Assembly: GCF_041260155.1 (NCBI RefSeq)
Contig: NC_091928.1
Location: 40,489,388-40,553,387, forward strand
From: Ptychodera flava
Lineage: Eukaryota > Hemichordata > Enteropneusta > Ptychoderidae
Direction of reading: 5' to 3'
DNA: 64,000 nt
A program made the translations under genes and the position numbers. Positions within the stretch are counted from its first letter, which is position 1, and each line of letters begins with the position of its first letter. Positions 1-12,495 of the stretch are shown piece after piece. The notes beneath the pieces are model-generated. The model saw only the letters and a list, made by a program, of their open reading frames with translations, was not told the origin of the DNA and ran no database searches.

Positions 1-949
1 CAGCTTGCATTCCAGCAAGTTTGAGTCAGATATTTTGAAGTATTGAGACAAAACATAGGGAAAACCGTTTTTTGAAAGGTTATGCAAATTACCGTGTCAC
101 GTGATAGTTATGTAAACAATGGAGACACTGTGGTTACCAAAATGTTCCCGTATATCTAGGCTTTCAGAAAATGTATACTTTACAGGGTTCTGAGCTTATT
201 AACGTTAGAGAATTGTTAGATTAAAAAGGTCAAATTTCTTGTCTTGGAACCTTAAATGACCTACACCAACCCAGGATATGTTGTGAGAGAGTTTGAAGGC
301 TGTGAACATAATTTTGTCATATTTAATATCAATTTGTAGTAAAATTTGATCCAGAAAACAAAGCTGAGGTAAATTTTATCATTGCGAACCAATATTTTTG
401 CAACTTTTGCATGTTAGACACACAGGCACTGATGAGAAATTTGGATCCAGGATAATTCCAGATGTCGTAATCCCCCCCACAGTGGAAGGCATTTCACTAT
501 CTGTAACTGATTTAAGTGCTGTTTAAATTCGAATGATAGCACTCATAGCATTAATTAAAAAATCCCAAAGTTGTAAATACATTTCCTCCATGCCAGCTGG
601 TCTTATGTAAGGGGTGGAACATTTGATATCCAGGAGGGGGGGTAGGGGATAGAAGATTGATGAGGTAGCGTTACTTTTTACCAGATCCCTAGTACATATT
701 TTCCCACTCTTTATTTTTCCCACTCTCCCACCTTTCTTTTTGTCAAGCCTCTCTGGCTAATTTTTTTGTCGACATTTTCATATCTATGTAGGATCTGCTT
801 GTCCCATTGCTATAGAAGTTGATATGCATGTTCCTAAAGATGACCCCCAGTACCTAAGTTGCAGACCTTATTTGCTTTTGTCATTCTTGTTTTTCTTGTT
901 AAATATTTCTTGAATTTACCAATTCAAACCGGATGTGAGCACACTGTCC
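1..949. other. Intergenic stretch, no gene seen
   Basis: No open frame here has splice sites or a recognisable motif. The only structure I see is the end of a TIR element at 611. The sequence is AT-rich and otherwise unremarkable. Confidence 0.5.
611..770 (+). mobile_element. Fragment of a Harbinger-like TIR element
   Basis: The end GGGGTGGAACATTTGATATC follows TAA and is nearly the same as the left end of the complete element at 56220. The G-run and the 'gaagattgRtg' stretch after it also match. I find no matching right end downstream, so this is a truncated copy. The right limit is approximate. Confidence 0.6.
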
Positions 950-1895
950 TTGACGGTATATTTTTTATTTTTCCCCCACTAATTTCATCACAAATTCCAT
1001 CTTATAGCCTTCATATGTAGTTTTAGATCTCTTGAGGTTGCTTCAGTCAGATTTGATTGACATGATGGTGAGATCTTCATATGTTAACTTATTTCGCCAA
1101 TTTCATTATTTTCTGTGAAAACATTACAACTTTAATGACTCGTCAGATGATCTTTCAAAATAAGTATGGAACTCTGGGCATACATACCATAACTCTTTTG
1201 GTAATTTATCCTTATTTTGCCTTATTGTGTTGGGAAAGTATTGCTCCAAAGAGTGTAAATAGACTTTGATCTCACAATTCTATCAAAAGGTGTTGTATTG
1301 ATTCACAAGATAAGGGGAAACATTGATAGTTGGAAAAGTATATGAAGTAGACACGACACATATATTCTTTGATGGAGAAACTTTATTCATGACACAGCTG
1401 CTGTGAAGATGTGGCCATTCATAAACTGAAAATGCTTCTCAGAAATCTTTTAGGTTAACCAATTACTGCTTTCCCTGTATCATTCAGTTCGCTGATCATG
1501 GTGATGAGCAACAGGGGATCACAGAATATCAGGTTTTATCAAAAAGTGGTAGTTTATCAGGGGGTTTGGGAGAAAACATCTGACCAGTTTTTGGCACTCC
1601 CTCAATATCAGCTAAGAGTTTAAGGTCCCTCTCACTCTTAGCATGTTGTTTACCTCCAATGTAAATTAAAAGGATATATGTGTACCTATGGAGTTCACAC
1701 TCATGTGTGATTCTTTAACTCCTGTCTATCAGTCGTAGAATTACATTCCTGACTTAGTCCTGTGAACGAATCTATCCGGTTTAATACAGACCCCTGCTTT
1801 AAAAAACGAATGCATGTTTCTCAGGTAAAGTAAAAACGAAATCACTTGATATGTGATTTGTTGAGGGCGCCCTGTATAATATCCTCAGTACCCAT
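950..1895 (+). repeat. Segmental duplication, copy 1, left part
   Basis: This stretch aligns at high identity with 40230-41190. Shared landmarks include TTGATTGACATGATGGTGAG, the 'gacacagctgctgtgaagatgtg' block and GGGCGCCCTGTAT near the right end. The match stops at about 1895 and resumes at about 6735, where the partner copy is uninterrupted. No coding sequence is evident in either copy. Confidence 0.8.
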
Positions 1896-2061
1896 GGTAG
1901 ACTCTCCGTAGTCGCTTTGTTTTGTGCTGCAGCGCTGCAGCGATGGGCCTGCATTCAAAGGCTACGCTGTGAGGTCGTGCTGCCAGACACAGCGGGATTC
2001 ACGTGGCGTCTTTGAAGGGCGCGCGTGTTCCAACTGCTTGACAGGGAAGAACGCGAATACC

Positions 2062-3012
2062 AGGGCTGCGTTCGGTTATGATCCTCGGGGAGCCCTATGT
2101 GACGTCATGATGTTATGATGGGGCTCCCTGGGGAAGCGGGAAAATTGAATGTTACCAGGGGAACAAAATGACCGACGTGACGACGACAACAACAATATAC
2201 ACCCGGAAATTAAATATTTCGCCACAGATTAGCTACTTTTTTAGCCAGTTTATTTTCAACAACTCCAGCATGTCACGTCAACTGTTTTGATTTCCTGTAC
2301 CAGCCAATAAGGCGATTTTTCTTCATGAGCACTAGTGTTGTCTGTATGTCTCCGCCATATTTGCATGCAGTGCCCCACTGCGCTTCAATCTCTGTGTGGA
2401 GATTGTGCCAGACTGTACCCTGGGGTGCGTTCTATTATCTTCCTTGAGGCATCCTTTGGCGGCGTGGATAATTCGAACCAAGCTAGAGGGTCTCCGAGTC
2501 GTTGACCGCGCGCCCCCACTACTGCTGAGACTCCCCAGCTAGCTTATAATTTTCCACGGCGCTACAATCTCTGTACGGAGATTGAGTCTGGCAGAGACCA
2601 TGGGGTGCGTTCAATTATGTTCCTCGAGGCGCCCTTGGGCGACCCACTTTCTGTCCGATTATCGTGTGACGTTATTGTTGGGGTACCTCGGGGTGGATTT
2701 CACCGCCCTTGCTCGTCGAGTCAGGGAATTGCAGGGCACTGCATAACAAATATGGCGGATGACAAACAGACAACACTAGTGCTCATTGAGAAAAATCGCC
2801 TTATTGGTTGGTACAGTCAATCAAAACAGTTGACGTGACTGGCTAAAAAAATAGATAATCTGTGATGAAATATTTGATTTCCGGGTGTATATTGTTGTTG
2901 TCGTCAGTCATTTTGTTCTCCCGGTAACATTCGATTTTCCCACTTCCCGGGGAGCCCCATCATAACATCCTGACGTCACATAGGGCTCCCCAAGGATCAT
3001 AATGAAACGCAG
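2062..3012. mobile_element. Foldback (long inverted-repeat) DNA element
   Basis: A roughly 290-bp arm starting CAGGGCTGCGTTC (about 2062-2360) returns inverted at about 2735-3012, ending GAACGCAGCCCTG in related copies. Both arms hold GTGACGTCA, a GGAGCCC block and 'caactgttttga'. The spacer holds two further diverged GGTGCGTTC ends (about 2420 and 2600), each preceded by a CAATCTCTGTRYGGAGATTG palindrome, so it looks like a piled-up composite. No transposase is seen, and I do not assign a superfamily. Confidence 0.65.
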
Positions 3013-3063
3013 CCCTGCTCGTTGAGTCGGGAAGTGCGGGCACTGCATAACAAATATGGCGGA

Positions 3064-6000
3064 AATGTAGGTCTGAATCATTTTTCGAACGTTTAGAACA
3101 GTTGATCACAAAATGTAGCTGTTCTGGATCTGTCATGATTTTAGGGGATTTTAACGCCAGAGTAGGAATAGGATTACTGCCAGATTTTATTGACAATGAT
3201 TTCTCAAATCATATAGGCCTACCAGTTCCACCATGATATTATGTTTATACACACCTTAATCGCTGCAATATGGATAAGGTTGAAAATAAGTATGGCAGAA
3301 ACCTAATAGATTTATGTAAAACCAGCAATACAAGAATTATGAATGGAAGACTACCTGGAGATATTTGTGGAAAATTTACATGTTACCACTGGAATGGAAA
3401 CAGTGTAGTAGATTATGGTCTTGCAACAACAGACATCATCGATAACTTTGAGTATTTAAAAAACACAATTTCACAATTTTCTCAGATCACTGTCAAATTT
3501 CTACTCTTCTCAAACTAACAAATTTTAATCCAAGCATTGTTAAAGATACTGTGAATTTATTGCAAATGTCCCCCAAAATGGAAATGGGATAAGTTATCTG
3601 TTTTCAATTATACGGACAGATTAGCATCAGATGAGCTACACAAAGATTTTGCAGAATATTTGAATACTAATATTGGTAATAACAAATCTGACATTAACTC
3701 AGCCACTAAGCATTTACTGACATCTTAGATAAAGCCTGCAGTGGAATTTACAATAGACAAAAGAAGAGAAAGAAAAAATTAAAGAGAAAGAAATCAAAAT
3801 GGTTTGACAAAAGCTGTGATGCAGCTAAAAAGGGACCTAATAGCAACAGCTAAACTATTAAATAAAGCTCCATATGACAGTCAGTTGAAAATTATCTATT
3901 ACACAAAGAAAAATAAGTTAAAAAACTTGTTAAAGATAAGAAATTGCAATTCTGGCCAAACAACGTAGACAAACTAAACAGTCTACATGCTAACAATTCA
4001 CACGGTATATGGAAATTGATCAAGTCCTTAAAATTGTTTAAAAATTGTATCTCAGCATCAGCATGGATGGAATTTTACAAAAATTCTTACTCAATTGAAA
4101 ATGACAGGTATAATGATTTTCAACAGCAAATATTGATAGTTTAACATCTGAAGAAACTAAGAATCAGGCTAATCAGCAGCTGGATAAGTCAATAACAACT
4201 AAAGAAGTGTTATCAGCAATTAGAAATTAAAGTAAAAAAGCAGCAGGGATGGATGAGTTTTGTATACAGTTGTTAAAACATGGTTCCTCCTTTCTATGTA
4301 AACCCTTAGCTAAATTATCTAATGCAGATTTAGATACGTCAAGCTTTCCAGACGTCTGGAATACAAGCATTATGTATGACACACTTAATTAAAAAGGGAG
4401 ATAAATATGACCCAAAAAATTATAGGGGCATTTCTGTCGGAAGCTGTGTAGGAAAAGTTCTGTCTTACATTCTAAATGAAAGGCTAAATAGTTTTTTAGA
4501 TGACAATCATATTATGCATAATAATCAAGCTGGATTTCGCAAATACCATCGCACAATAGATCACATATTTACCCTGAAGACAATAATACACAAATATATG
4601 AACAATAAGTAGAATATTTATGTTTGTTTTGTTGACTTTGCTAAGGCTTTCGACACGGTATGGAGAGTTGGTCTTTTTCATAAACTTCTCAAAAATAACA
4701 TTAATGGCAAATTATACAGACTTATAAAACATGTACACTAACACAAAAATACACATCAAAACAATAATTTTGTCTCGCTCAGCCTGAAAGTTGAAAAAGG
4801 AATAAAGCAGGGCTCTGTTCTAAGTCCAAGTCTGTTCAATTCATCTGTCAATGACTTGAAAACAAATCTAGACAAAGTAAATACTGAACCACCAGTGTTG
4901 AATAATACTCCAATTAACTCATTATTTTACGCTGATGACCTTATGTTAATCTCTACTTCAAAAGAAGGTTTGCAGAGGGAGTTAAATACTCTACACACAT
5001 TTTGCTGTAATTGGAAACTTGGTGTTAATTTACAGAAATCAAATCTCCTTTGATAGATAAACACTTATTTAACTATGGTAGTACATGCATCAAATCTGTT
5101 AAGAGCTATACATACTTAGGACTGACAATTAAATCAAATGATAGTTTCAGTGACACAATAAAAAATTTGGCTGATAAAGTAGCAAAATCTTTGTATAGTT
5201 TAAAAACGGTTTTATTACACAACAGAAAGAAAAGTTCCCCTACATTTATTCAATGTTTTCATTAAACCTGTTTTACTGTATGGCTCAGAGATTGGGGACA
5301 AGATTTCATGGTTTACAAGAAGTGGGGTAATTCAGCAATTGAAAAAACTCACCTTAAATTTTGTAAGAACATACAGTGTAATAGACAAGCTTGTAATATC
5401 GCTGTGAGGGTGAACTAGAACAATTATCACTCCTATTTGAGATCAAACTTAATATTAACACGATTGGAACTAATTTGGGATAAGTGGATGGTAAAGTAAT
5501 GTCGATTTAATCTACAAATGTAATCTCATCTGCTTTTCTGTTAACATCACGCTCTTGTTTTTATGAAAAATTTGTAACATTGCAACATTCAGCTATACGG
5601 CAACTAACACTTTTGAGAAATTTAAAAAATATGAAAATCTTATTATCCCAAATTAGTTCCAATCGTGTTTTTGTTAAACTTTCACATTGCACAACTTCTA
5701 CATTGTAATCTTGCTAAAGAAGCTTTTCTGGAGCAAATTGTAAGCAACACTAACAATAGATCCTGGTTAACTGTTTAAGTGCTTTAATTAAAGAAAAAAT
5801 AAAGCTCCGTCACTTAAGCACCCTAAAGCTATAACTGGATTAATGAAAACGAATTTAACAAACAATTATGAAGTCTTTTGGAAAATTTGATCACTGATGA
5901 AAATAGTAAACAAAGAATGTACGCTAAAATGAAACATAATTTTAGATTAGAACCCTACTCAACACAGTTACAAGGTGAGAAAAGAAAATTACTCACCAAA

Positions 6001-6434
6001 CTTTGTATTAGCAATCATGATCCAATTGAAAAACGGAGACATACTGTTCCAAAAACCCCAATTACTGAAAGATACTGCACTAGTGTAACACCACTAGTAT
6101 TGAAGATGAAACAAACTTTTTATTAGTCTGTCAGAAATAAAACGTCCAAAGAAAGAACCTTTTCATTCAAATCAATTTCTCAAACGATACAACAGAAAAT
6201 CAACTTATTTCTCTACTAACAAAACAAGAGTTATCTTTTAAGGAACAACTTGCAGATTATATTTTTACTATATAAACAAAGAAATACCTAGTTATATTTA
6301 TTATTAGGTACTTTATTATACTGTATTCATCTTTATTGGAGAAAAATTTGAACTTATTTTTTATCACACTTTTATTGCCACAAATGTGATGTAAATCCTA
6401 TATTTACAAGCAAGCAATAAAATATTATTATTAT
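3064..6434 (+). mobile_element. LINE (APE-type non-LTR retrotransposon), degraded
   Basis: The 5' part keeps the C-terminal half of an APE endonuclease: GDFNAR at 3144-3161, followed by a frame with NGRLPGD and DYGLATTDI (3270-3515). The reverse transcriptase follows: 'KNYRGISVG' and 'NQAGFRK' (4376-4612), 'FVDFAKAFDTVW' (about 4630), and the catalytic YADDL at 4928-4942. A C-terminal region extends to about 6125. The tail is an AATAAA-rich (ATT)n run. The element is 5'-truncated and carries many stops and frame changes, for example TAG at 4610. The 11-bp direct repeat AATATGGCGGA (3053-3063 and 6435-6445) is its target-site duplication. It lies inside an arm of the foldback element. I leave the clade open. 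Confidence 0.85.
5458..5668. mobile_element. 211-bp MITE inside the LINE
   Basis: The terminal inverted repeats ACACGATTGGAACTAATTTG and its complement CCCAAATTAGTTCCAATCGTGT bound a non-coding core. Two relatives lie at 34773-34983 and 42747-42969. Because it sits within the LINE, it inserted later than the LINE. Confidence 0.75.
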
Positions 6435-6725
6435 AATATGGCGGACGATAAACAGACAACACTAGTGCTCATGGAGAAAAATCGCCCTATTGGTTGGTAC
6501 AGTTAATCAAAACAGTTGACGTGACATGCTGGAGTTGTTGAAAATAAATTTGCTAAAAAATAGCCAATCTGTGGCAAAATCTTTGATTTCCAGGTGTATT
6601 GTTGTTGTCGTCGGTCATTTTGTTCCCTCGGTAACGTTCGATTTTCCCACTTCCCGGGGAGCCCCATCGTAACGTCATGACGTCACTTAGGGCTCCCCAA
6701 GGATCATAATTGAACGCAGCCCTGG
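6435..6725. mobile_element. Third foldback arm, separated by the LINE
   Basis: This arm repeats 2735-3012 in the same orientation ('gataaacagacaacactagtg' through GAACGCAGCCCTGG). Its first ~50 bp lie at 3013-3063 on the other side of the LINE, where 'gagtcgggaagtgcgggcac' copies the flank at 2717. Arms 2 and 3 are therefore a tandem pair, and the LINE landed in the second of them. Confidence 0.65.
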
Positions 6726-6734
6726 CCACGAGCA

Positions 6735-7330
6735 TTGTAGACAGCCGATTCATGGTCCCTACGAAATTCTAGCGCCATGCATGCAAATGTCCATGAAACT
6801 TTTGCAGCCAAGTTGCCATAAAGTACTCAAAAGTGACATGTCTTGCTACTGCAATATTAGGACGATTTGAACCAAATTAAGTGATAAATTAATTGCGTTC
6901 TTTAACTAATTGGATAAACTTGAAACTTGGGAGTCTTTAGCGGATCGACCGTACTGATGTAAGTTTTAGCCTTGTGGTTGTGCAGCCAACATTGGGTGAG
7001 AAGTTTTCAGAGACTGTGATATTTAGCTGTTCACCGATATTGGACAAAACACTGTAAACATTGTGAACGATAACACTTTTCATTAATATTATAATTTCCT
7101 ACAATCAGTTTATCCACTGAATAAATGAAACGACTGCTGTGCTCAAAATAAAAAAAACAACTTCCATACCATATCCCAAAAGCTATGTCCCCAAATTGCT
7201 CTTCTACCAGATAGCGCCCTTTAGCTTCACAAGTCGCTCCCCAATGCAAATTGAACGGTGATAGGATTGGACGTACATCATGTCGACGGCGTCGTGATCA
7301 TGGATTATGTCATTTATATTGGAATATATT
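6735..7330 (+). repeat. Segmental duplication, copy 1, right part
   Basis: This aligns with 41195-41945: 'acttttgcagccaagttgcc', GGATCGACCGTACTGA, 'ttatccactgaataaatg', and GACGTACATCRTGTCGACGG. The partner has about 170 bp extra at 41388-41565. No coding evidence. Confidence 0.8.
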
Positions 7331-8053
7331 GATTGGAAATCTTTCAACCATAGATCATATCAGATAATAGAGGATATGCAGGTAATGTTTAAAACATTAT
7401 TTTGCACACACAACTGTTGATTCACTACTCTCTACGAGTTGAGATGTGATTGGATCGGTTCTGCAATCAGCATTGCAGAACACACCTCTTGACAAATTGA
7501 CTCAAATATCTCAGTACAAATTCTCCAAAACAACTGACTTTTGGTACACTTGTTTTGGCGACATGAAGTGACAATTATGTTAAATATTTCAGTTCCTATA
7601 TTGTTTGGAAATGCAGAAAATAACCCCCATATTGATTTTTTGACATGACTCATATGCATGTGTTGTGATGTTGACAAATCACCGTCGATTGTCAAAACGT
7701 CCTGTCAAAGTTCCTGGATTTTGGAAAATGTGTCTGAAATTATTATATTTCATTATGTTTAAACTCAAGAGAAGTAGCTGCAACAACTTTGAATATTTCC
7801 CCCTGAAATATCTGTTCTACATTTGAGAAATAATCGATTATTAGTTTGGATGGTGATGTAAACAGTGTAGTTCAATCGTTTTGTCACGTTTGAGTGACGA
7901 TTAAAATTAGCGCGTAAAAAGTTTTGAACAAATTTCAATATTTTGATGAAACTACACATCATTTTGGTGTTTCTGTCTATTTAGAAAATACTACGATTTC
8001 ATCACGGGAATGGTACCATCCACTAACAACAGCAATTCTATCCCCGTCGGCGG
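7331..8053. other. Non-coding stretch 3' of the NHL exon
   Basis: The short open frames on the minus strand here show no motif or splice context. I see no poly(A) signal that I could confidently tie to gene B, whose stop is at 8054. Confidence 0.4.
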
Positions 8054-8815
8054 TCACTGCCGTGTACCAGGGGTTGATCCCTTCACCTTGGAATAGATGA
8101 CATCTCCACGTTCATCTCCCCTCCACATCGAAATCCTGGCATTGCCGTAATCACAAACATAAACATTGTCAGCGCCGTCAACGGCAATGCTGTATGGGTC
8201 GTACAGCTGAGCATTGCTGGTATACGCGGTACCGCGGTAACCGTATTTGTACAGGAAATTGAACTCAGTGTCAAAACACTTGATGCAGTCATTGTGACAG
8301 TCAGACACCATGATGACATCCGTACTGTTGACAGCGACAAAGTAGGGGTACCGGAATCGTGTACGGCCATCACTGCCGTGACCGCCAATCTCTCCGATAT
8401 AGAGTCCATCGTGGCTGTACTTCAGGACACGGTGACCTTTGACATCCGTAACAATAACAAACCCTTCACAAGAGCTATGCACCAGGATTTGAGTCTGTAG
8501 GTAGGCTAATTATTCTGATAACTTTATTATTTTGATCACAAACCACTATTTGCACATTACTGTAATCAAGGATGAAGTAGAGGTTATCCTGAGAGACAAC
8601 TATGGACCATGGCTTGAATGGGTTGGCAAACTGACCGCTGAAACTGCCCAACTCCTTTTCACAGGTGTAATCTTTGTTCAGTATGTGTACAATATTGTTG
8701 TCTCTGTCACACACTAAAAGTTTATCATTGTGGAATGCTAGACCTCTTACACCTTTGAACTTTTGTCCAGGTTTTTGACTTTCATGGCCGTTGATGATCT
8801 TCTTTGACCAGCGCC
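8054..8815 (-). CDS. Gene B, exon 6: NHL-repeat domain (C-terminus)
   Basis: After an acceptor (TTAACCTTTCAG, exon from 8815) the minus strand encodes about 250 residues of NHL beta-propeller repeats. Blade motifs are 'GVRGLAFHNDKLLVCDRDNN', 'FKPWSIVVSQDNLYFILDYS', 'GFVIVTDVKGHRVLKYS', 'YFVAVNSTDVIMVSDC' and 'YSIAVDGADNVYVCDYGNAR', ending TPGTRQ-stop. That is five to six blades, the usual number. In TRIM-NHL and related animal proteins this fold binds RNA or protein. The acceptor is phase 1, matching the phase-1 donor of the exon at 15863. One extra base near 8478-8484 shifts the frame between 'PTDSNPG' and 'HSSCEG'. This is a frameshift or an assembly error. The membership of this exon in gene B rests on phase and strand only; it could be a separate NHL gene. 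Confidence 0.75.
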
Positions 8816-8999
8816 CTGAAAGGTTAAAGGTTAAGGTTATATCACATAAAGTAGAAATTATGTATTGAAATACGTGTAAACCATATAAAACCCCATATAC
8901 CTTGAAACCTAAAACAGATATTGATACAAATTCTATTGCATCAAAAGTAAATAAGGTGGCTGCAATGCTGTTTGTATTTGTAATTGCCAGTATATTAAT

Positions 9000-9930
9000 T
9001 TTAATACCGTTTTACCATGGCAACCAAATATGTGCATGTTTCCTTCAAACTGTTCATTTTGAGAAGTGATTAACATTTAGTATTTTTGTGTTTGATGACT
9101 TCTGTTTTATCATGTTGTAATTTAGGTAAGATGATCTTGTTAAGCTAATTAAGGAAAATCTGTGTTGCCATGGCAACGATTTTGCCGTATTTGGTTCAAA
9201 AAAGCTTTTATGTGTATATCTTCTCAAAAAATTTATCCTGACTGAAAATCTTTCAAAATGCATTCAAGATCATACCAAGCACATCGTTTCTTTAGCAGTT
9301 AATGACCTTGAAGTGACATAAATGAAAAAAATACAGATTTTGTTAAAAACAACTATGTCGACAACCAAAGAAATCTCTAGTATTTTGTCACCAATCAACA
9401 AATGTATTGCTTCTGTACACAATGTTACATCATTATAAGCTGCTTTTTGTCATGTGTTTAAAATAGTTTTATTTGATTGATAATTGTGAAATGAAAAATC
9501 AGTGTTGCCATAGCGACTTGTAAATGTTGGGTCAAAATTCATTATGGAGTCATATCTTCTTGAAAACTGTTGTCGTAGCAACACATTTGCTGTTTTTTGT
9601 CCGGAAATACTTTTACGTGCTATACAAGTTTATCCTCTCTGAAAATTCTTTAAAAATGCATTTTGTATAACATCAAGTACACCGTTTTATCAGCAATTGA
9701 TGGCTTTATGGTGATACTAATGACTACAACTTTAAATGCAATCAAATGAAAAAATATCTGTAAGCAACCGAAGAAATCCCTATTACACATTCGCTCATCA
9801 ATCGAAAAACGATGGAAACATGTTTTTTCTGTATATATATTGTACCCGTTTTTAAGCTGACTGTTGTTATGTCTGTAAAAATTTTATTTGGTTGATTAAT
9901 GAAGTCACTGTTGCCATAGCAACACTTAAA
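9000..9930. repeat. ~400-bp tandem repeat, about two and a half copies
   Basis: Blocks recur at a ~400-bp spacing: 'tttatcctgactgaaaat' (9231) with 'tttatcctctctgaaaat' (about 9629), and GTTGCCATAGC (9504, 9910), with 'aatgcatt' and 'caccgttt' in the same order. The copies are well diverged. No coding sequence. Confidence 0.6.
9014..9923. promoter_or_regulatory. Cluster of RFX X-box-like palindromes
   Basis: A perfect X-box consensus GTTGCCATGGCAAC lies at 9164-9177. Near-matches are GTTGCCATAGCGAC (9504-9517), GTTGTCGTAGCAAC (9569-9582), GTTGCCATAGCAAC (9910-9923) and a half ACCATGGCAACC near 9014. RFX factors bind this palindrome in ciliary-gene promoters and elsewhere. Some sites are copies within the ~400-bp repeat, so the clustering is partly duplication. 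Regulatory use is inference. Confidence 0.4.
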
Positions 9931-10343
9931 TTTAAATCAGTTGAAAAGTATTTTCCTAGTCATATTTTCTGTACGGAGATAGTTGATGCATACTATTTTG
10001 TCAACAAATACTGTTTATTGATATGATGACGACAAGTAATCTTATTAAGTTTTACTAAATCTCGGATAATTGTGTCCGGTGATTGATTAATTCGCTTTCT
10101 CTCTCCATGTTTGCTGCTTCCTTCTGAATCACAGCAATTTGTTATGTTGAATGATATTAAGGGTGGAGATTTAGCCGAGCTGTTTTGACTGTGATGTCTT
10201 AGCTTGGTGACTTGCCGTACGAAGCGACTTTAAATCTCATCGAGAATTTACTAAATTTATACCCATTACCAGTATACAATTTCAGAGGATACGGATTATT
10301 CTGAACTGAAATGTCAGCAGTTTCACAACTATTTTTTTCTCAG

Positions 10344-10433
10344 ATTCGACAGCTTTATGTATGATAGAGTTGGAACTCTGAATGTTGGATACTCTACTGT
10401 AGATTTGCAGGTACCCGAATCAAATGAACGAAG
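10344..10433 (+). CDS. Possible exon, unrecognised product
   Basis: A pyrimidine-rich acceptor (TTTTTTTCTCAG) opens a frame encoding 'FDSFMYDRVGTLNVGYSTVD'. Possible donors are GTACCC (after 10410, phase 0) and GTACAG (after 10433, phase 2). The residue mix looks protein-coding, but there is no family match and no unambiguous joining to the next piece. Confidence 0.3.
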
Positions 10434-10554
10434 GTACAGTAAAGTTTTTATTATAAACAGATCAACAATATACAATTTAATCAGATATAGGGAAATAATT
10501 TCCTATTGTGTTCTGTTATCAGTATCTGCTCAAACTGATATATAATTTACTCAG

Positions 10555-10666
10555 ATATCTGCCTTTTTGTCAATGTCCATGCTTCACGCTTTGACAACAC
10601 TGAGATTGTGTGTCACATATACAGTGCAACAGATATCAGTTTTGACGAAATGCATGTTCAGGGTTT
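10555..10666 (+). CDS. Possible exon or gene relic, unrecognised product
   Basis: After the acceptor TAATTTACTCAG the frame reads 'DICLFVNVHASRFDNTEIVC' and on to 'DISFDEMHVQGLD', then stops. A coding-like continuation in a shifted frame (ASRLKYRYRSTGDFP, later YIPELVVKILKKYF) runs to about 10828 with a further stop. This suggests a decayed exon or indel errors. Its relation to gene C is unproven. Confidence 0.3.
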
Positions 10667-10860
10667 GGACTAGCAAGTCGTCTAAAGTACAGGTATCGCA
10701 GTACTGGAGATTTCCCATGATTCATTATGATTTGTACCATCAGAGATTCCTCAGTCAAGTCTACCATGTCTCCCATGTGTACATACATTCCCGAACTAGT
10801 TGTAAAAATTCTGAAAAAGTACTTTAAAGCACATCATTCTTTCAATTCTCTTTTAAAATA

Positions 10861-11344
10861 ATTTGAAAAATAATGGGGGATGCACGATTGTGAAAGGAGA
10901 TAGCATTTGAGTAAAACTTTCCAGAGATTGTGGCCTCAGCCATACAGAATGATGTGATGGAAAGTAGGGAGACTAATTGCACCTGTTTGATGAAACAAAA
11001 GGATATTGATTTTTTCCAATGGAAAAGACAAAAGAAATTTACGTCCTAAGTTTTCTTCAGAAAGGACCCTTTAGGTCATAACTTGCTGCCTAAAAGTATA
11101 GCATATGTTGTACCTACAGAATGTAACTTTTATGGCTATTTAATTATTATTTTGAGATTTTCACTGACAATATCTAAATTTATTTTTACTAGACAGTATC
11201 TAACCATCATTCTGAAGCTTCATATTATTGCTTATATGCAGCACTGAAAAAGTTACCTTCATTGTTCAAATCAAAGAGAATTGTTGGTAATTTATTACAC
11301 TGTGGATTATTCAATGTTGCCAAAAGGTGAATTATGTAATCCCA
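10861..11344. other. No feature seen
   Basis: AT-rich sequence with no coding, repeat or RNA signal that I can support. Confidence 0.4.
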
Positions 11345-12200
11345 TGTGTGAAAATCAACAGACCCTGTGTTGAACAAATTATTGGAAATAACACCCACTT
11401 ACAGAGGATATATAGTTCATAAGTGAATTACCCTAAACTTGTGTAGCCTGCCTGTACAGGCAGTTCAGTTGGGTGTGGTCGTTGTGCATGCTACAGCTAG
11501 TACCGGTACTTAGTCGCAGAACACCTGAGATCTGGGTGGTGGTGATAACTAATGTTGGATGAGGTGCCAATAATCTTAAGGCTTGACATGCCCCAACCCA
11601 CCCCAGTCCCGATTGCATTCATAGAAGGATAACATATACAACAGATTTATAAACATGCATCATACATGACATACAATATGCAAGAAATGTTTCTGTCATT
11701 TGGCAGTTCTGTCCCAATTATGCATTCGTAGAAGGGTAGCTAACCACAGTTTATTTACATGGTCTTATTTTATGCTGGCCATTGAGTGATCCCTATGTGT
11801 TGAAAATGTCAACAGGCCCTGTGGTGAACAATGTTGGAAATAACACTAACTCACAGAGGATATAGGCCATCAATGAATTACCCTAGACTGGTTTAGCCTA
11901 CCTGTTGATGCAGTTCAGCAGGGTGTGGTCGTCGTGCATGGTACAGATTCTTAGAGTCACAGGTGAGAGCTAGATCCACCTGGCTCAGTCCTGTCCTAAT
12001 CATGCATTCATAGAAGGGTAGCTATACAAACATACAGCAGATTTACAACACACGCATCAAACGTGACATACAATATGCAAGAAATGTTTCTGTCATTGGG
12101 CAGTCCTGTCCCAATTATGCATTCGAAGAAGGGTAGCAAACCACAGGTTATTTGCATGGAATTGTACATGTATCATATTTATGCTTGGCCACTGAGTATA
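11345..12200 (+). repeat. Tandem direct duplication of ~400-450 bp
   Basis: 11345-11795 and 11796-12200 share many blocks in order: 'ggaaataacaccMactYacagaggatata', GTGTGGTCGTYGTGCATG, 'cattcatagaagg', 'acatacaatatgcaagaaat' and 'cccaattatgcattcg'. The second copy lacks about 60 bp in its middle. It lies within the large intron of gene B. No coding evidence. Confidence 0.7.
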
Positions 12201-12495
12201 CTGATGTTTTGCGGGGAAGCAGTCATAATTCATGTCTGCTGTGGATTATATTAATGTGCGCAACAAAACGGGTTAGGATGGTAAAAATTCAAAATTACAG
12301 GCTTGCATTTAGCTCTGTTTTCAACTTTATGACATCCCTTTTGAAAGTAGTGGTGTTACTCATGTACTGGTTTCTTTCCCTAAGTGTCTGTTTTTACACA
12401 ATTTTCTCAAACTCGGGATTCAAGATGACTTTCCATGTAAAGTGCACAAATGGAGCATCAGCATGTCAGTTTCATTATATTTTATATTATTGCAG

